64,000 nt of DNA from Arthrobacter sp. Bi83 (GCF_918698095.1 NZ_CAKKLY010000007.1:1-64000), one strand, 5' to 3'. Shown: positions 44,534-53,666, counted from the first letter of the stretch. Numbers and translations are program-made. Notes: generated by a model not told the origin, from the sequence alone.

Positions 44534-45445
44534 ATGGCCGGGCACGGGCTGACTTCCGGAGGGACGGGCGGATCGGGGGCGGACCAGCCGCAGCCCCGCC
44601 GGCTTCCGGGACACATCGAAGCTGCGCTTGCAGGCGCCGGCGGTGCCACCGATTCGGCCGGCCAGCCCTGGGCCGGGCGGAGCCTCGCCGGCGAAAACGC
44701 CGCCATCCACAACTTTGAGGACGACGACGGCTCGCCGGACAGTGGCTATCTCGCCGCAGTTGATCGGCTGCTCAGCGGTGAAGCCGACGAAGCAGCCGTT
44801 GTTGCATCGCTGGCGACCGCACGCGTTTTCGTTCCGGTCGTGGCCCAGCTGGCGGAAGAGGCCGAAGGCGTGGGCGGGCTGCACGCCGACAAACAGGCGG
44901 ACATGGCACTCGTGACGCTGAAGGCGCCGGACGGGCGGCTTGCCATGCCGGTATTCAGCTCGTCGGCAGCGCTGGCGGCATGGCACCCCGAGGCGAGGCC
45001 CGTCGCGGTCTACGCAGCGAGGGCAGCGCTGTCGGCCGTGGCCGAGGGCGCGGAGCTGCTGGTCGTGGACCCGGGCTCGGAAGTGACGTTCGTGGTGAGG
45101 CGGCCCGCGGTCTGGTCCCTGGCCCGGCAACAGAAGTGGATTCCCGCGTACCGCGATGCTGAACTGGCGGACATGCTGGGTTCTGCGGCGGCAGACTTGC
45201 CGGCTGTCCGCCGCCTGGAGGTTCTTCCCGGGGGCGGCGTGGCAACGTCGACTGCCTCCGGCCGCCCCGTTTCGGGCGGCGGTCCGGGGCCCGAGGTGCG
45301 AGTGGTGCTTTACCTGGCGGGCGGACTGGATGCGGCCGGCGTCCAGTCGCTCGTTGCAGGGCTCCAGAATGAGTGGAGCCGGAATGTATTGTTTGGTGAG
45401 CGTGTTGACTCGATCGAAGTCAAGCTAAGGCGCGCCGCGGAGTAA
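44534..45445 (+). CDS. SseB-domain protein
   Basis: A 303-residue soluble protein. After a Gly/Pro-rich N-terminal 50 residues comes an SseB N-terminal-type fold (LATARVFVPVVAQLAEE, GRLAMPVFSSSAALAAW, VDPGSEVTFVVRRPAVWSLA). The C-terminal part has the segment VRVVLYLAGGLDAAGVQSLV. Such proteins follow priA/hisA in many Actinobacteria. Function is not known; the enteric SseB name comes from an unrelated phenotype. Confidence 0.85.
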   Translation: MAGHGLTSGGTGGSGADQPQPRRLPGHIEAALAGAGGATDSAGQPWAGRSLAGENAAIHNFEDDDGSPDSGYLAAVDRLLSGEADEAAVVASLATARVFVPVVAQLAEEAEGVGGLHADKQADMALVTLKAPDGRLAMPVFSSSAALAAWHPEARPVAVYAARAALSAVAEGAELLVVDPGSEVTFVVRRPAVWSLARQQKWIPAYRDAELADMLGSAAADLPAVRRLEVLPGGGVATSTASGRPVSGGGPGPEVRVVLYLAGGLDAAGVQSLVAGLQNEWSRNVLFGERVDSIEVKLRRAAE

Positions 45446-45505
45446 ACGGCGGTCCACCTGTGGTCCGTCCCTATGCTGCCCGGCGGCGGAACGAAGGACC
45501 CACCC

Positions 45506-46807
45506 GTGAATTTCACCCTGTACCGGGAGCTGCTGGCCATCAGGCCCATTCGCCGGCTCCTGGTGGTCGGCATGATTGCCCGCATACCCCATTCGGCCGC
45601 AGGCGTGCTGCTGACCCTGCACATAGTGCTGACCCTGGGACAGGGGTATGCAGCTGCGGGCACAGCAGCAGCCGTCATGACCATCGGCATTGCGGTAGGC
45701 GCCCCGTGGCGCGGCCGCCGGGTGGACACCGCGGGACTCCGGACAGCCCTCATCCCGTCGGTGGTTTCCGAGACGGTCATCTGGTCCGTCGTGCCGCACG
45801 TGTCCTATCAATGGCTGCTGCCGCTGGTCTTTGTGGGAGGGCTGTTGACTCTGCCCATCTTCAGCGTGGTGCGCCAATCGCTGGGCGTGCTTGCCGACGG
45901 CGACCAGCGCAGGACCGCCTTCGCGCTCGACGCCATCACCACCGAGGTGGTCTTCATGATCGGGCCCGCTGCCGGAGCGATTGTGGCCACGAGCGGCCAT
46001 TCGGTCCTCGGCCTGACGATCGTCGGTGTCTCCACCTCGCTGGCCGGGCTGTTTCTCATGTGGTTCAACCCGCCCACCCGCAGCGCGGCCCGCGATGAGG
46101 CATGCGAGGCGGACCAGCGGGAGGCTGCCGAGGTGGCGGTGGTGGCTGCCGCCCCGGCCCACGTCCAGGAGGCGGCCGCTGAGCTCGGCCCGGCAGCTGC
46201 GGGCAACAGACGGCGTGCCGGCCTCAGGCACAAGGTCGCCCACAATTTCAGGTGGTTCACCGTGGCTGTTGCGGCGGTGTTTACCGTCGCAGCCGGGGCG
46301 GGAATGGTGCTCAGCGGCACCGACGTGGGGATCGTGGCGGCTTTGGAGACCGGCGGGCACCAGGGCGAAATCGGGATCGTTTTCCTCTTCTGGTGCGCGG
46401 CGTCGGTCGTGGGCGGCGTCATCTATGGCGCCATGCACCGCCCGGTTTCGCCGTTCCTTCTGCTGCTGGGCATGGCGGCGCTGACCATTCCGATGGGCTT
46501 CGCCACCGACACGCTGACCCTGAGCCTGCTGTCGCTGCTGCCCGGTCTGTTGTGCGCCCCGGTACTGTCGGCGGCGTCGGAGAAGGTGGCGGACCTCGTG
46601 GACGAGGCCCGGCGGGGCGAGGCGATGGGCTGGTACGGCTCGGCGCTGACCGCCGGCGTGGCACTCGGTGCGCCCCTGGCCGGGGTGTTTATCGACGGCG
46701 TGGGCCCGTCCGGGGGTTTCGTCTCCGTGGGCGTGGCCGGCGTCGTGCTCTGCGCAGCCGGCATCGCCCTGCAGCACCGCCGACGCCGGCGGGCTGCGAG
46801 GGCGTAG
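45506..46807 (+). CDS. Major facilitator superfamily transporter
   Basis: A 433-residue polytopic membrane protein with about twelve hydrophobic helices, split by a charged loop near residues 200-240. The loop after helix 2, GAPWRGRRVDTAGLR, resembles the MFS cytoplasmic signature. The substrate is unknown. I prefer the GTG at 45506 because AAGGA lies 7 nt upstream; the ATG at 45473 would add 11 residues. A tandem repeat and strong terminator follow. Confidence 0.85.
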   Translation: MNFTLYRELLAIRPIRRLLVVGMIARIPHSAAGVLLTLHIVLTLGQGYAAAGTAAAVMTIGIAVGAPWRGRRVDTAGLRTALIPSVVSETVIWSVVPHVSYQWLLPLVFVGGLLTLPIFSVVRQSLGVLADGDQRRTAFALDAITTEVVFMIGPAAGAIVATSGHSVLGLTIVGVSTSLAGLFLMWFNPPTRSAARDEACEADQREAAEVAVVAAAPAHVQEAAAELGPAAAGNRRRAGLRHKVAHNFRWFTVAVAAVFTVAAGAGMVLSGTDVGIVAALETGGHQGEIGIVFLFWCAASVVGGVIYGAMHRPVSPFLLLLGMAALTIPMGFATDTLTLSLLSLLPGLLCAPVLSAASEKVADLVDEARRGEAMGWYGSALTAGVALGAPLAGVFIDGVGPSGGFVSVGVAGVVLCAAGIALQHRRRRRAARA

Positions 46808-46816
46808 GACCTACGA

Positions 46817-46860
46817 CTTAAGACAGAACGACGGCGGGCTTAAGACAGAACGACGGCGGG
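46817..46860 (+). repeat. Exact 22-bp tandem repeat after the MFS gene
   Basis: CTTAAGACAGAACGACGGCGGG occurs at 46817-46838 and 46839-46860, starting 9 bp past the stop. The last 10 bases of the second copy form the start of the terminator stem, so the first copy is a spare left arm. Confidence 0.85.
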
Positions 46861-46887
46861 CCGACCTCAAAGGTCGGCCCGCCGTCG
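46851..46887. terminator. Perfect 17-bp terminator hairpin
   Basis: CGACGGCGGGCCGACCT (46851-46867) pairs completely with 46871-46887 around a CAA loop and is followed by TCGTTACTTTCC. It lies between the convergent MFS and DUF1844 genes and may serve both. Confidence 0.85.
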
Positions 46888-46955
46888 TCGTTACTTTCCT
46901 GTGGGCCGCGACATGTCCGCGCAGCCACGCGGCGGCTAAAGCCGGATGCCGGGCG

Positions 46956-47342
46956 TCAGTTCACCGCGCCGGTGTACTTTTCGCCAGGACCCTTGCCCGG
47001 GGGATCGGGAATGATCGACTCTTCCCGGAAGGCAAGCTGCAGTGAACGCAGTCCGTCGCGCAACGGCCCGGCATGCTGGGAGCCGATCTCCGGAGCGGCC
47101 GCCGTCACGAGTCCGGCGAGGGCAGTGATGAGCTTCCGGGCCTCGTCCAGGTCCTTGAGCTCTTCGGCGTTCTCTTCGGCTGCCAGGCCGAGCTTCACGG
47201 CTGCGGCACTCATAAGGTGCACGGCGGCTGTGGTGATGACCTCGATGGCGGGAACCTCAGAGATGTCCCGGATCTGCTGTGAGACATCAGCCTGCTCGCC
47301 GGGGGCCTGGTAAACGTGTGAATTACTGTCTGGAGTGCTCAT
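46956..47342 (-). CDS. DUF1844 family protein
   Basis: A 128-residue soluble protein. The core IEVITTAAVHLMSAAAVKLG followed by LDEARKLITALAGLVTAAAPEIG and LRDGLRSLQLAFRE is characteristic of DUF1844, commonly found beside infC in Actinobacteria. Function is unknown. The start MSTPDSNSHV is used; a longer reading would run into the infC leader on the opposite strand and lacks family similarity. Confidence 0.87.
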   Translation of the reverse strand: MSTPDSNSHVYQAPGEQADVSQQIRDISEVPAIEVITTAAVHLMSAAAVKLGLAAEENAEELKDLDEARKLITALAGLVTAAAPEIGSQHAGPLRDGLRSLQLAFREESIIPDPPGKGPGEKYTGAVN

Positions 47343-47679
47343 ACTGGTAAGCTTGTCACAGACCGACTGGATGTCGTTATTTTGCTGTGGATGAGTCCCA
47401 CTTCCGCAATGTGCGGGGAGCGGGTAGTTTTCTGTAGAATTGATATTCAGTTTGCAAGCGGAGTTCTCTCCCACCCGCGTCGGCCGTTTTTCCTCGGATT
47501 CCAGAGGTAAGCAAGGTTGCCGGGTAATGGTCGGGCGTTTCCGGCGGGCACAGTCCTGTCGAAGCGTGCGCAGCCCACGGGCCTGCGCATCCGATCCTCG
47601 AGGCCTCTGATTGCTCCGGCAATTGGGGGCCTTCTCTATTTGCCGGTGGAATACTCACCACAAACACAGGAGCTTTAAC
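47343..47679 (+). promoter_or_regulatory. infC leader region
   Basis: This 337-bp region separates DUF1844 (leftward) from infC. It has an AT-rich patch (about 47425-47460, including TAGAATTGATATTC) that probably holds the infC promoter, followed by structured sequence. Stems: TGCGCAG (47567-47573) with CTGCGCA (47583-47589), and a two-tier hairpin at 47601-47632 (AGGCC/GGCCT enclosing ATTGC/GCAAT). Translation operons of this type are often controlled by ribosomal-protein binding to the leader. Confidence 0.5.
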
Positions 47680-48813
47680 ATTAGCGAGCCAAGAATCAAT
47701 GAGCGTATCCGCGTCCCTGAGGTGCGGCTGGTCGGCCCTGCCGGCGAACAGGTGGGAATCGTCCGTATTGAGGATGCTCTTCGCCTGGCTGCCGAGTCCG
47801 ATCTTGATCTCGTTGAAGTTGCACCTCAGGCCAAGCCTCCGGTGTGCAAGCTGATGGACTTCGGCAAGTACAAGTACGAGGCCGCCGTCAAGGCCCGTGA
47901 GGCCCGCAAGAACCAGACCAATACGGTTCTTAAGGAAATCCGGTTCCGCCTGAAGATCGACACCCATGACTACGAGACCAAGCGCGGCCACGCCCTGCGC
48001 TTCCTCGGAGCCGGGGACAAGGTCAAGGCCATGATCCAGTTCCGCGGCCGCGAACAGCAGCGCCCTGAAATGGGCCTGCGCCTGCTCCAGCGCTTCGCCG
48101 AAGACGTCAACGAAGTTGGTGTGGTGGAGTCGAGCCCGCGCATCGATGGCCGCAACATGGTCATGGTGATCGGTCCGCTGAAGAACAAGGCTGAGGCCAA
48201 GGCCGAAGCCCGCCGCGCCACCCAGCGCGCCGAAGCCAAGGCCCAGAATGAAGCCAAGGCATCCGGCCGTATCGACGTCTCGGGCGACGAGCAGGTACCA
48301 CTGACGCAGTCACTCGCGGACCTGCTCCCGGAAGGCTTCCAGGTCAACACTGAAGCTGCTCCGGAAGCCCCGGCAGCAGCCGCTGCTCCGGAAGCCGCCG
48401 TCGAAGCGCCGACCACACAGACTCCGGCTGCCGAAGCGCCTACCGCGGAAGCTCCGAAGCAGGAAGCGCCTACCGCGGAAGCTCCGAAGCAGGAAGCGCC
48501 GAAGCAGGAAGCGCCCAAGGCTGCCGAGCCGAAGCGCGAGGCACCCAAGGTCGAAGCTCCCAAGGCTGCCGAGCCGAAGCGCGAGGCACCCAAGGCGGAA
48601 GCGCCCAAGGCTGCACCGGCGAAGGCGCCGGCACCGAAGGCTGCGGCACCCGCCGCGGCGAAGGTTTCCGAGGCCCCGGCCCCGGCCGCGCCCAAGCCTG
48701 CGGCTGTTCCTGCTCCACCGAAGCCGGTGGCCAGGCCTGCTGCGCCGAAGCCCGCTGCGCGACCTGCAGCACCCCGGGCCACGCCGAAGCCGGCAGGCAA
48801 GAAGACCACCTAG
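47680..48813 (+). CDS. infC: Translation initiation factor IF-3 with AUU start and long Ala/Pro/Lys tail
   Basis: IF-3 prevents premature subunit joining and checks start codons. The protein begins (M)[18 protein letters not shown]; the only start with a ribosome site (AGGAG, 7 nt spacing, 47668-47672) is the ATT at 47680. AUU starts let IF-3 repress its own synthesis in other bacteria. Residues about 1-75 form the N-domain, 85-175 the C-domain ([20 protein letters not shown]). Residues about 215-377 are a low-complexity tail of repeated Glu-Ala-Pro-Lys units, making it twice the usual length. Confidence 0.93.
   Translation: MSEPRINERIRVPEVRLVGPAGEQVGIVRIEDALRLAAESDLDLVEVAPQAKPPVCKLMDFGKYKYEAAVKAREARKNQTNTVLKEIRFRLKIDTHDYETKRGHALRFLGAGDKVKAMIQFRGREQQRPEMGLRLLQRFAEDVNEVGVVESSPRIDGRNMVMVIGPLKNKAEAKAEARRATQRAEAKAQNEAKASGRIDVSGDEQVPLTQSLADLLPEGFQVNTEAAPEAPAAAAAPEAAVEAPTTQTPAAEAPTAEAPKQEAPTAEAPKQEAPKQEAPKAAEPKREAPKVEAPKAAEPKREAPKAEAPKAAPAKAPAPKAAAPAAAKVSEAPAPAAPKPAAVPAPPKPVARPAAPKPAARPAAPRATPKPAGKKTT
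48451..48595 (+). repeat. In-frame repeats coding the IF-3 tail
   Basis: GCTCCGAAGCAGGAAGCGCC recurs at 48451 and 48481 (30-bp period), and a block of about 37 bp beginning CCCAAGGCTGCCGAG recurs at 48514 and 48559 (45-bp period). They encode units such as [11 protein letters not shown]. Copy number probably varies between strains. Confidence 0.8.
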
Positions 48814-48932
48814 TTCACAGCTGCGGAAGGTACCGCCTTCAGGCAGTCAGCAACCAGCATGCCGCCCGCAGGGGCGGCTGCACGAAAGACTGCAGACATA
48901 TAGTCTGCGGATACGTTAGGAGATCGGTTCCC

Positions 48933-49127
48933 ATGCCGAAGATGAAGACCCACAGTGGTGCTAAGAAGCGCTTCAAGCTGACCGGCAGCGGCAAGCTGCG
49001 CCGCCAGCAGGCCAACCGCCGCCACTACCTCGAGCACAAGTCCTCCAGGCTGACCCGTCGCCTCGCCGGCGACAAGATCGTCTTCAAGGGCGACGCCAAG
49101 GTCATCCGGAAGATGCTCGGCATCTAA
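48933..49127 (+). CDS. rpmI: 50S ribosomal protein L35
   Basis: A 64-residue basic protein with the L35 signature [19 protein letters not shown] and an [18 protein letters not shown] segment. It binds 23S rRNA. TTAGGAGATCG precedes the ATG. It lies between infC and rplT in the conserved translation operon. Confidence 0.97.
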   Translation: MPKMKTHSGAKKRFKLTGSGKLRRQQANRRHYLEHKSSRLTRRLAGDKIVFKGDAKVIRKMLGI

Positions 49128-49243
49128 TTTCCAAGCTCTCTGACTGACTGCCACCTGGCACCAGTCAACTAAATAAGCCTTCTCAGGCCGGCCGGGTTAC
49201 CGGCAGTAGACGCTTGGGATAAGAATTCTGAAGGAGTACGCAC

Positions 49244-49723
49244 GTGGCACGTGTGAAGAGGGCGGTAAACGCCCACAAGAAGCGCCGGGTTATCCTCGAA
49301 CGCGCAAAGGGCTACCGTGGACAGCGTTCACGCCTGTACCGCAAGGCCAAAGAGCAGCTGCTGCACTCGTTTGTGTACAGCTACGGCGACCGCAAGAAGA
49401 AGAAGGGCGACTTCCGCCGTCTTTGGATCCAGCGCATCAACGCTGCATCCCGCGCCAACGGCCTGACCTACAACCGACTGATCCAGGGCCTGAAGGCCGC
49501 TGAGGTCGAGGTCGACCGCCGCATGCTGGCCGAGCTTGCCGTTTCCGACGCCAACGCCTTCGCTGCGCTGGTCCAGGTCGCCAAGGACTCGCTGCCTGCC
49601 GACACCTCCGCTCCCGCCGTCTCGGCTGAAGCCGCACCGGCTCCGAAGGCCAAGGCCACCAGGAAGCCCGCCGCCAAGAAGCCTGCTGCAGAGAAGCCGG
49701 CCGCTGACGAGGCCGCCGAGTAG
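49244..49723 (+). CDS. rplT: 50S ribosomal protein L20 with C-terminal extension
   Basis: L20 is needed early in 50S assembly and in other bacteria represses this operon. The 159-residue protein starts [20 protein letters not shown] and keeps the family blocks up to about residue 125. A further Ala/Lys/Pro-rich tail of about 35 residues ([13 protein letters not shown] type) is not part of the usual fold. The GTG has AAGGAG upstream. The tail resembles that of IF-3 in the same operon. Confidence 0.95.
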   Translation: MARVKRAVNAHKKRRVILERAKGYRGQRSRLYRKAKEQLLHSFVYSYGDRKKKKGDFRRLWIQRINAASRANGLTYNRLIQGLKAAEVEVDRRMLAELAVSDANAFAALVQVAKDSLPADTSAPAVSAEAAPAPKAKATRKPAAKKPAAEKPAADEAAE

Positions 49724-49777
49724 TTCCCCCGTTCTGGTAGTTCGAGAACCTGCTGCGACAGCAACTAAGGTTCTTAT

Positions 49778-50674
49778 ATGAACGAAACCGGGCGCCCGCA
49801 AGACTTTCCACTCTCCAACCCCCGAGCTGATCGGGTCAGGGATGTGGCAAAGCTTGCAGGGCGCCCGGCCCGTTTAAAGCGCCGGCAGTTCCTGGCAGAG
49901 GGACCCCAGGCTGTCCGTGAGGCGTTGGTCCTGCACCGCAAGCGGACGGACGCGGGGGAGCCGGGCATCGTGAGCGAAGTATTTGCCAGCGAGGCATGCC
50001 TGGACCGTTACCCGGAGTTCGAGGAACTGGCTGCCGGAACCAGCGCCCGGCTGGCAACGGACGACGTTCTTGCCGCCATGGCGGATACCGTGAGCCCGCA
50101 GGGAATCATCGCTGTCTGCGATTTCGTCGACGTTCCGCTCGCAGATGCGCTGGACGCCCGGCCGAGGCTGATAGCCGTGCTGTGCCAGGTGCGGGACCCC
50201 GGCAACGCCGGCACCGTTCTGCGCGCTGCCGATGCCGCGGGCGCGGATGCTGTTGTGCTGACAGGCTCCAGTGTGGATATTTACAACCCGAAGGCCGTGC
50301 GCTCGACGGCAGGATCGCTGTTCCACCTGCCGGTGGTCCTCGGCGCCGACGTCGAAGACCTGGCGGCCCAGTGCAGGGCCCGGGGCATCGGGGTGCTGGC
50401 GGCCGATGGCTACGGCAAGCTTAATCTCGACCGTCTCCAGGACGAGAGTGCGGCGCGGCGGCTCGGTGGATCTACCGCCGGGTCGGCTTATGCCCTTGAA
50501 AGTCCCACTGCCTGGCTGTTCGGAAACGAGGCGCAGGGACTGTCTGAGAAGGAGCTCGCCCTGGCAGACCACCGGGTGGCAGTTCCCGTTTACGGCGCCG
50601 CCGAGAGCTTGAACCTGGGCACGGCCGCCACCGTCTGTCTCTATGCCAGTGCGAGGGCGCAGCAACCGGCCTAG
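49778..50674 (+). CDS. TrmH/SpoU family RNA 2'-O-methyltransferase
   Basis: A 298-residue SPOUT enzyme. An N-terminal RNA-binding-type domain (KRRQFLAEGPQAVREAL) is followed by the knotted methyltransferase core with NAGTVLRAADAAGADAV (motif 1), WLFGNEAQGLS (motif 2) and VPVYGAAESLNLGTAATVC (motif 3). It probably methylates rRNA or tRNA ribose; the site cannot be told. Its position after rplT and before pheS-type genes is common in Actinobacteria. Confidence 0.9.
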   Translation: MNETGRPQDFPLSNPRADRVRDVAKLAGRPARLKRRQFLAEGPQAVREALVLHRKRTDAGEPGIVSEVFASEACLDRYPEFEELAAGTSARLATDDVLAAMADTVSPQGIIAVCDFVDVPLADALDARPRLIAVLCQVRDPGNAGTVLRAADAAGADAVVLTGSSVDIYNPKAVRSTAGSLFHLPVVLGADVEDLAAQCRARGIGVLAADGYGKLNLDRLQDESAARRLGGSTAGSAYALESPTAWLFGNEAQGLSEKELALADHRVAVPVYGAAESLNLGTAATVCLYASARAQQPA

Positions 50675-50701
50675 GAGCTCGTAAAAGTCGGCATGAAAAA
50701 A

Positions 50702-50731
50702 GCGGGGGCCCACCAGATGGTGGGTCCCCGC
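50702..50731. terminator. Bidirectional rho-independent terminator
   Basis: GCGGGGGCCCACCA (50702-50715) pairs with TGGTGGGTCCCCGC (50718-50731), one G-T wobble, flanked by AAAAAA on the left and TTTAGTTTTT on the right. It serves the convergent methyltransferase and GlsB genes. Confidence 0.85.
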
Positions 50732-50769
50732 ATTTAGTTTTTCAGCAGGTCCGCGTCGAGGCGGGCCTT

Positions 50770-51048
50770 TTAAGGGGCTCGCGTGGTCCGGTTGCTGCGT
50801 CCGGTGATTGCCCCGTAGACGCCGGCGACGACCAGGCCGCCGATAATGGCGAGGATCCAGGTGCCGAGGTCGAAGAAGGCCAGGTCACCCTTGCCGAACA
50901 GAAGGCTGCCGATCCAGCCGCCAACGATGGCGCCAACGACGCCCAGAACCAGGCTGGTGACCCAGCCACCGCCGACCCTACCGGGCATGACGGCTTTCAC
51001 AATTGCGCCTACGATCAGGCCGAGAATAATCCAAGCAAGAAAACCCAT
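50770..51048 (-). CDS. GlsB/YeaQ/YmgE family membrane protein
   Basis: A 92-residue, very hydrophobic Gly-rich protein starting MGFLAWIILGLIVGAIVKAV, with MPGRVGGGW and two more membrane segments. This is the transglycosylase-associated/GlsB-type stress protein family, of unknown mechanism. GAAGGAGAC sits just before the ATG at 51048; an in-frame ATG five codons earlier overlaps that ribosome site. Confidence 0.9.
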   Translation of the reverse strand: MGFLAWIILGLIVGAIVKAVMPGRVGGGWVTSLVLGVVGAIVGGWIGSLLFGKGDLAFFDLGTWILAIIGGLVVAGVYGAITGRSNRTTRAP

Positions 51049-51280
51049 TGTCTCCTCCTTCATATTCGTCGGGATCGATTCTTATCAGTCCCGATATGGC
51101 TTCAAGCTAACACAGCGCGCGTTTATTTGTCAGCACGCTTAGTTTCGGGGTTTCCGTGGCGTGAACCCGCCACTGCTGGTGCACCGCCGTGGACCGTGCA
51201 GGTACGGTATTTACTAGACGGCCGCGGTTCGCGGCTGTATCCAATTCGTTGTAATTCCCACTTGAAGAGGTGAAGCTCCC

Positions 51281-52234
51281 TTGGCTGCAAATGGCGGTAC
51301 CAAGGCGATCGTCGCGGCTCTGGCCGCAAACCTGACCATCGCTGTAATGAAGTTCGTCGCCTTCCTGCTGACGATGTCCTCCTCGATGCTTGCCGAAGCC
51401 ATCCACTCGGTGGCTGACTCCGGCAACCAGCTGCTCCTGCTGGTAGGCGGAAAGCGCGCACAGAAGGAGGCAAGCCCGGAGCACCCGTTCGGCTATGGCC
51501 GCGAACGCTACATTTACGCCTTTATCGTCTCAATTGTGCTGTTCAGCGTGGGCGGTTTGTTCGCGCTGTTTGAGGCCTGGGAAAAGATCCAGGACCCGCA
51601 CGCCATTGAGGGTGACTTCTGGTGGGTACCGCTGGCCGTACTGGTAGGTGCCATCGTCGCGGAGTCCTTTAGCTTCAGGACCGCCATCATCGAATCGAAC
51701 CACGTTCGGGGCCAGCAGAGCTGGGCAAAGTTCATCCGGAACGCCAAGCAGCCGGAACTTCCGGTCATCCTCCTGGAGGACTTCGGGGCCCTGCTGGGGC
51801 TCGTGTTCGCACTGCTCGGTGTGGGACTCACCTTGCTGACAGGAGACGGCATCTGGGACGCGCTGGGAACAGGGATGATCGGCCTGCTGCTCGTGGCGAT
51901 CGCCGTCGTCCTCGCCGTGGAGACCAAATCGCTGCTCCTGGGGGAATCGGCCACCAAGGCAGATGTTGCCAAGATCAGGGACGCCATTGAGTCGGACGGT
52001 ACCGGAATCATCCATCTGAAGACCATGCACCTTGGGCCGGAAGAGCTCCTGGTGGCTGCCAAGATCACCATCGGCGCGGCCGATTCCGGACTGGAAATTG
52101 CCCGGCTTATCGACGCCGCGGAGGACAGGATCCGCACCGCAGTGCCGATTGCCCGGGTCATCTATCTCGAACCTGACGTGCACCGTGCTGACGTACCAAG
52201 CGGGCAGGCGTTCGCGGGGGAGCAGGGGGCCTGA
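51281..52234 (+). CDS. Cation diffusion facilitator family transporter
   Basis: A 317-residue membrane protein of the CDF family, which exports divalent metals such as zinc, iron or manganese in exchange for protons. Metal-site residues appear in EAIHSVADSGNQ (His and Asp of helix 2) and the HPFGYGRERY loop is characteristic. The C-terminal cytoplasmic domain from about residue 215 is ferredoxin-like. The TTG start has GAGGTGAAGC upstream. The metal is unknown. Confidence 0.88.
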   Translation: MAANGGTKAIVAALAANLTIAVMKFVAFLLTMSSSMLAEAIHSVADSGNQLLLLVGGKRAQKEASPEHPFGYGRERYIYAFIVSIVLFSVGGLFALFEAWEKIQDPHAIEGDFWWVPLAVLVGAIVAESFSFRTAIIESNHVRGQQSWAKFIRNAKQPELPVILLEDFGALLGLVFALLGVGLTLLTGDGIWDALGTGMIGLLLVAIAVVLAVETKSLLLGESATKADVAKIRDAIESDGTGIIHLKTMHLGPEELLVAAKITIGAADSGLEIARLIDAAEDRIRTAVPIARVIYLEPDVHRADVPSGQAFAGEQGA

Positions 52235-52261
52235 CCGGCCCCGGGCAGCCGGGGCCGCTGG

Positions 52262-52297
52262 CGCTGTGACCTGAGGGTTCGCTGTGACTTGAGGGTT
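52262..52297 (-). repeat. 18-bp tandem repeat at the 3' end of the MFS gene
   Basis: CGCTGTGACCTGAGGGTT (52262-52279) and CGCTGTGACTTGAGGGTT (52280-52297) differ at one base. The second copy overlaps the MFS stop codon on the reverse strand. Confidence 0.8.
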
Positions 52298-53504
52298 ACG
52301 GTGCCAGCGGTCTCTTGCGTTCCAGCATGCCGCTGAGGACGGCGACGCCCAGGCCCAGAACCGCCAGTACCGCACCCACCAGGGCGGGGGCCACGTAGCC
52401 CCAGCCCCAGGCGATGACCAGTCCGCCGAGGAAGGCGCCCAGGGCGTTGGCCACGTTCAGTGCCGCGTGGTTGAGCGAGGAGGCCAGCGACGGCGCATCC
52501 GGGGATGCGTCGAGCAAACGCGTCTGCAGCGCCGGAACCAGCATTGAACCGGCCGCCCCGACGACGAAGACCATGACGAACGCGGACCAGGACCAGTGAA
52601 CGGCGATGGCGTACACCACCAGCGCAACGGCGATGGCGGGCAGGACGCGGTAAATGGTTCCCATCACGGACTTGTCCGCGATCCTGCCGCCCACGATGTT
52701 GCCGGCAACCATCCCAAGCCCATAAAGGGCCACCACCAGGGGAAGCCATGCAGATGGGATGCCGGCGACCGACGTCATGGTGTGAGCGATGTAGGTGTAC
52801 GTTGCGAAGAAGCCGCCGAACCCAACGATTCCAATCATGATGGCAAGCCAGACCTGTGCGCGCTTCAGTGCGCCGAGTTCACGCCGGATGCTCGCGTCGG
52901 CGTGCGCCTTCTGGAACGGGACGAACCTCCAGATGAGGGCCAGGGTCACCAGACCGAGCGCGCCGACCAAGACAAAGAGCAGCCGCCAGCCGAAAGTCTG
53001 GCCGAGCCACGTGGCGAAGGGTACGCCGATGACATTGGAAACCGTCAGGCCGGCCATGACCATGGAAATGGCCCACCCCCGCTTCGTCGGCGCCACGAGG
53101 GAGGCTGCGATGACCGCTGCCACTCCGAAGAAAGCCCCGTGCGGCAGTCCGGCGGCGAACCGCGAAACCAGCATGCTCCCGTAGTCGGGTGCGACGTAAG
53201 AGGTCAGATTGGCGATGCTGAAGAACAGCATGAGGCCGAGGGCAAGGTACTTGCGTGGCAGCTTCGCTCCGACGGCGGCCAGCACCGGAGCGCCGATGAC
53301 AACGCCAAGAGCATAGGCGGAGATCAGGTGGCCCGCCTCGGGGGTGCTGATGTTGAGTCCAAGCTCCACCTCTTTGAGGAGCCCCATCATGGCGAATTCG
53401 GTGACGCCGATACCGAAGCCGCCCATGGCCAGGGCCAGGATCGCGAGTCCGAGGTGGGTGCCGGCGGCTTTGGAAGTGCCGGGGGCTTGAACAGTAGAAG
53501 TCAT
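52296..53504 (-). CDS. MFS transporter (AraJ/DHA1-like drug efflux type)
   Basis: A 402-residue protein with about twelve transmembrane segments. The helix-1 pattern MGGFGIGVTEFAMMGLL and the helix 2-3 loop KLPRKYLALGLM fit the DHA1/AraJ-like family of sugar- or drug-efflux proteins. RFAAGLPHGAFFGVAAV is also typical. The substrate is unknown. The start MTSTVQAPG is used, with AGCAGGC upstream. No regulator is adjacent. Confidence 0.87.
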   Translation of the reverse strand: MTSTVQAPGTSKAAGTHLGLAILALAMGGFGIGVTEFAMMGLLKEVELGLNISTPEAGHLISAYALGVVIGAPVLAAVGAKLPRKYLALGLMLFFSIANLTSYVAPDYGSMLVSRFAAGLPHGAFFGVAAVIAASLVAPTKRGWAISMVMAGLTVSNVIGVPFATWLGQTFGWRLLFVLVGALGLVTLALIWRFVPFQKAHADASIRRELGALKRAQVWLAIMIGIVGFGGFFATYTYIAHTMTSVAGIPSAWLPLVVALYGLGMVAGNIVGGRIADKSVMGTIYRVLPAIAVALVVYAIAVHWSWSAFVMVFVVGAAGSMLVPALQTRLLDASPDAPSLASSLNHAALNVANALGAFLGGLVIAWGWGYVAPALVGAVLAVLGLGVAVLSGMLERKRPLAP

Positions 53505-53666
53505 GAGCCTGCTTTTCGGAGCGGAAGTGTGGAGACGGCCTCTGGGGCTGATGGACACCAAGGCAAGTTAAATCTGATTTATAGAACGTCGCGGGGCTGA
53601 AGGGTGTTCCCTGCAGATACACGGGATCGGGGTTCCCGCGCTGGGGGCCCTACCCATTCTGCCCCA

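Noticed and set aside
48340..48800. Regular repeats in infC that resemble an array
   Set aside because: They are in-frame coding repeats of an Ala/Pro/Lys tail without unique spacers, so not a CRISPR.
52596..53600. Rightward frame of about 330 codons opposite the MFS gene
   Set aside because: The MFS protein on the reverse strand has twelve helices and family motifs; the forward frame is a shadow.
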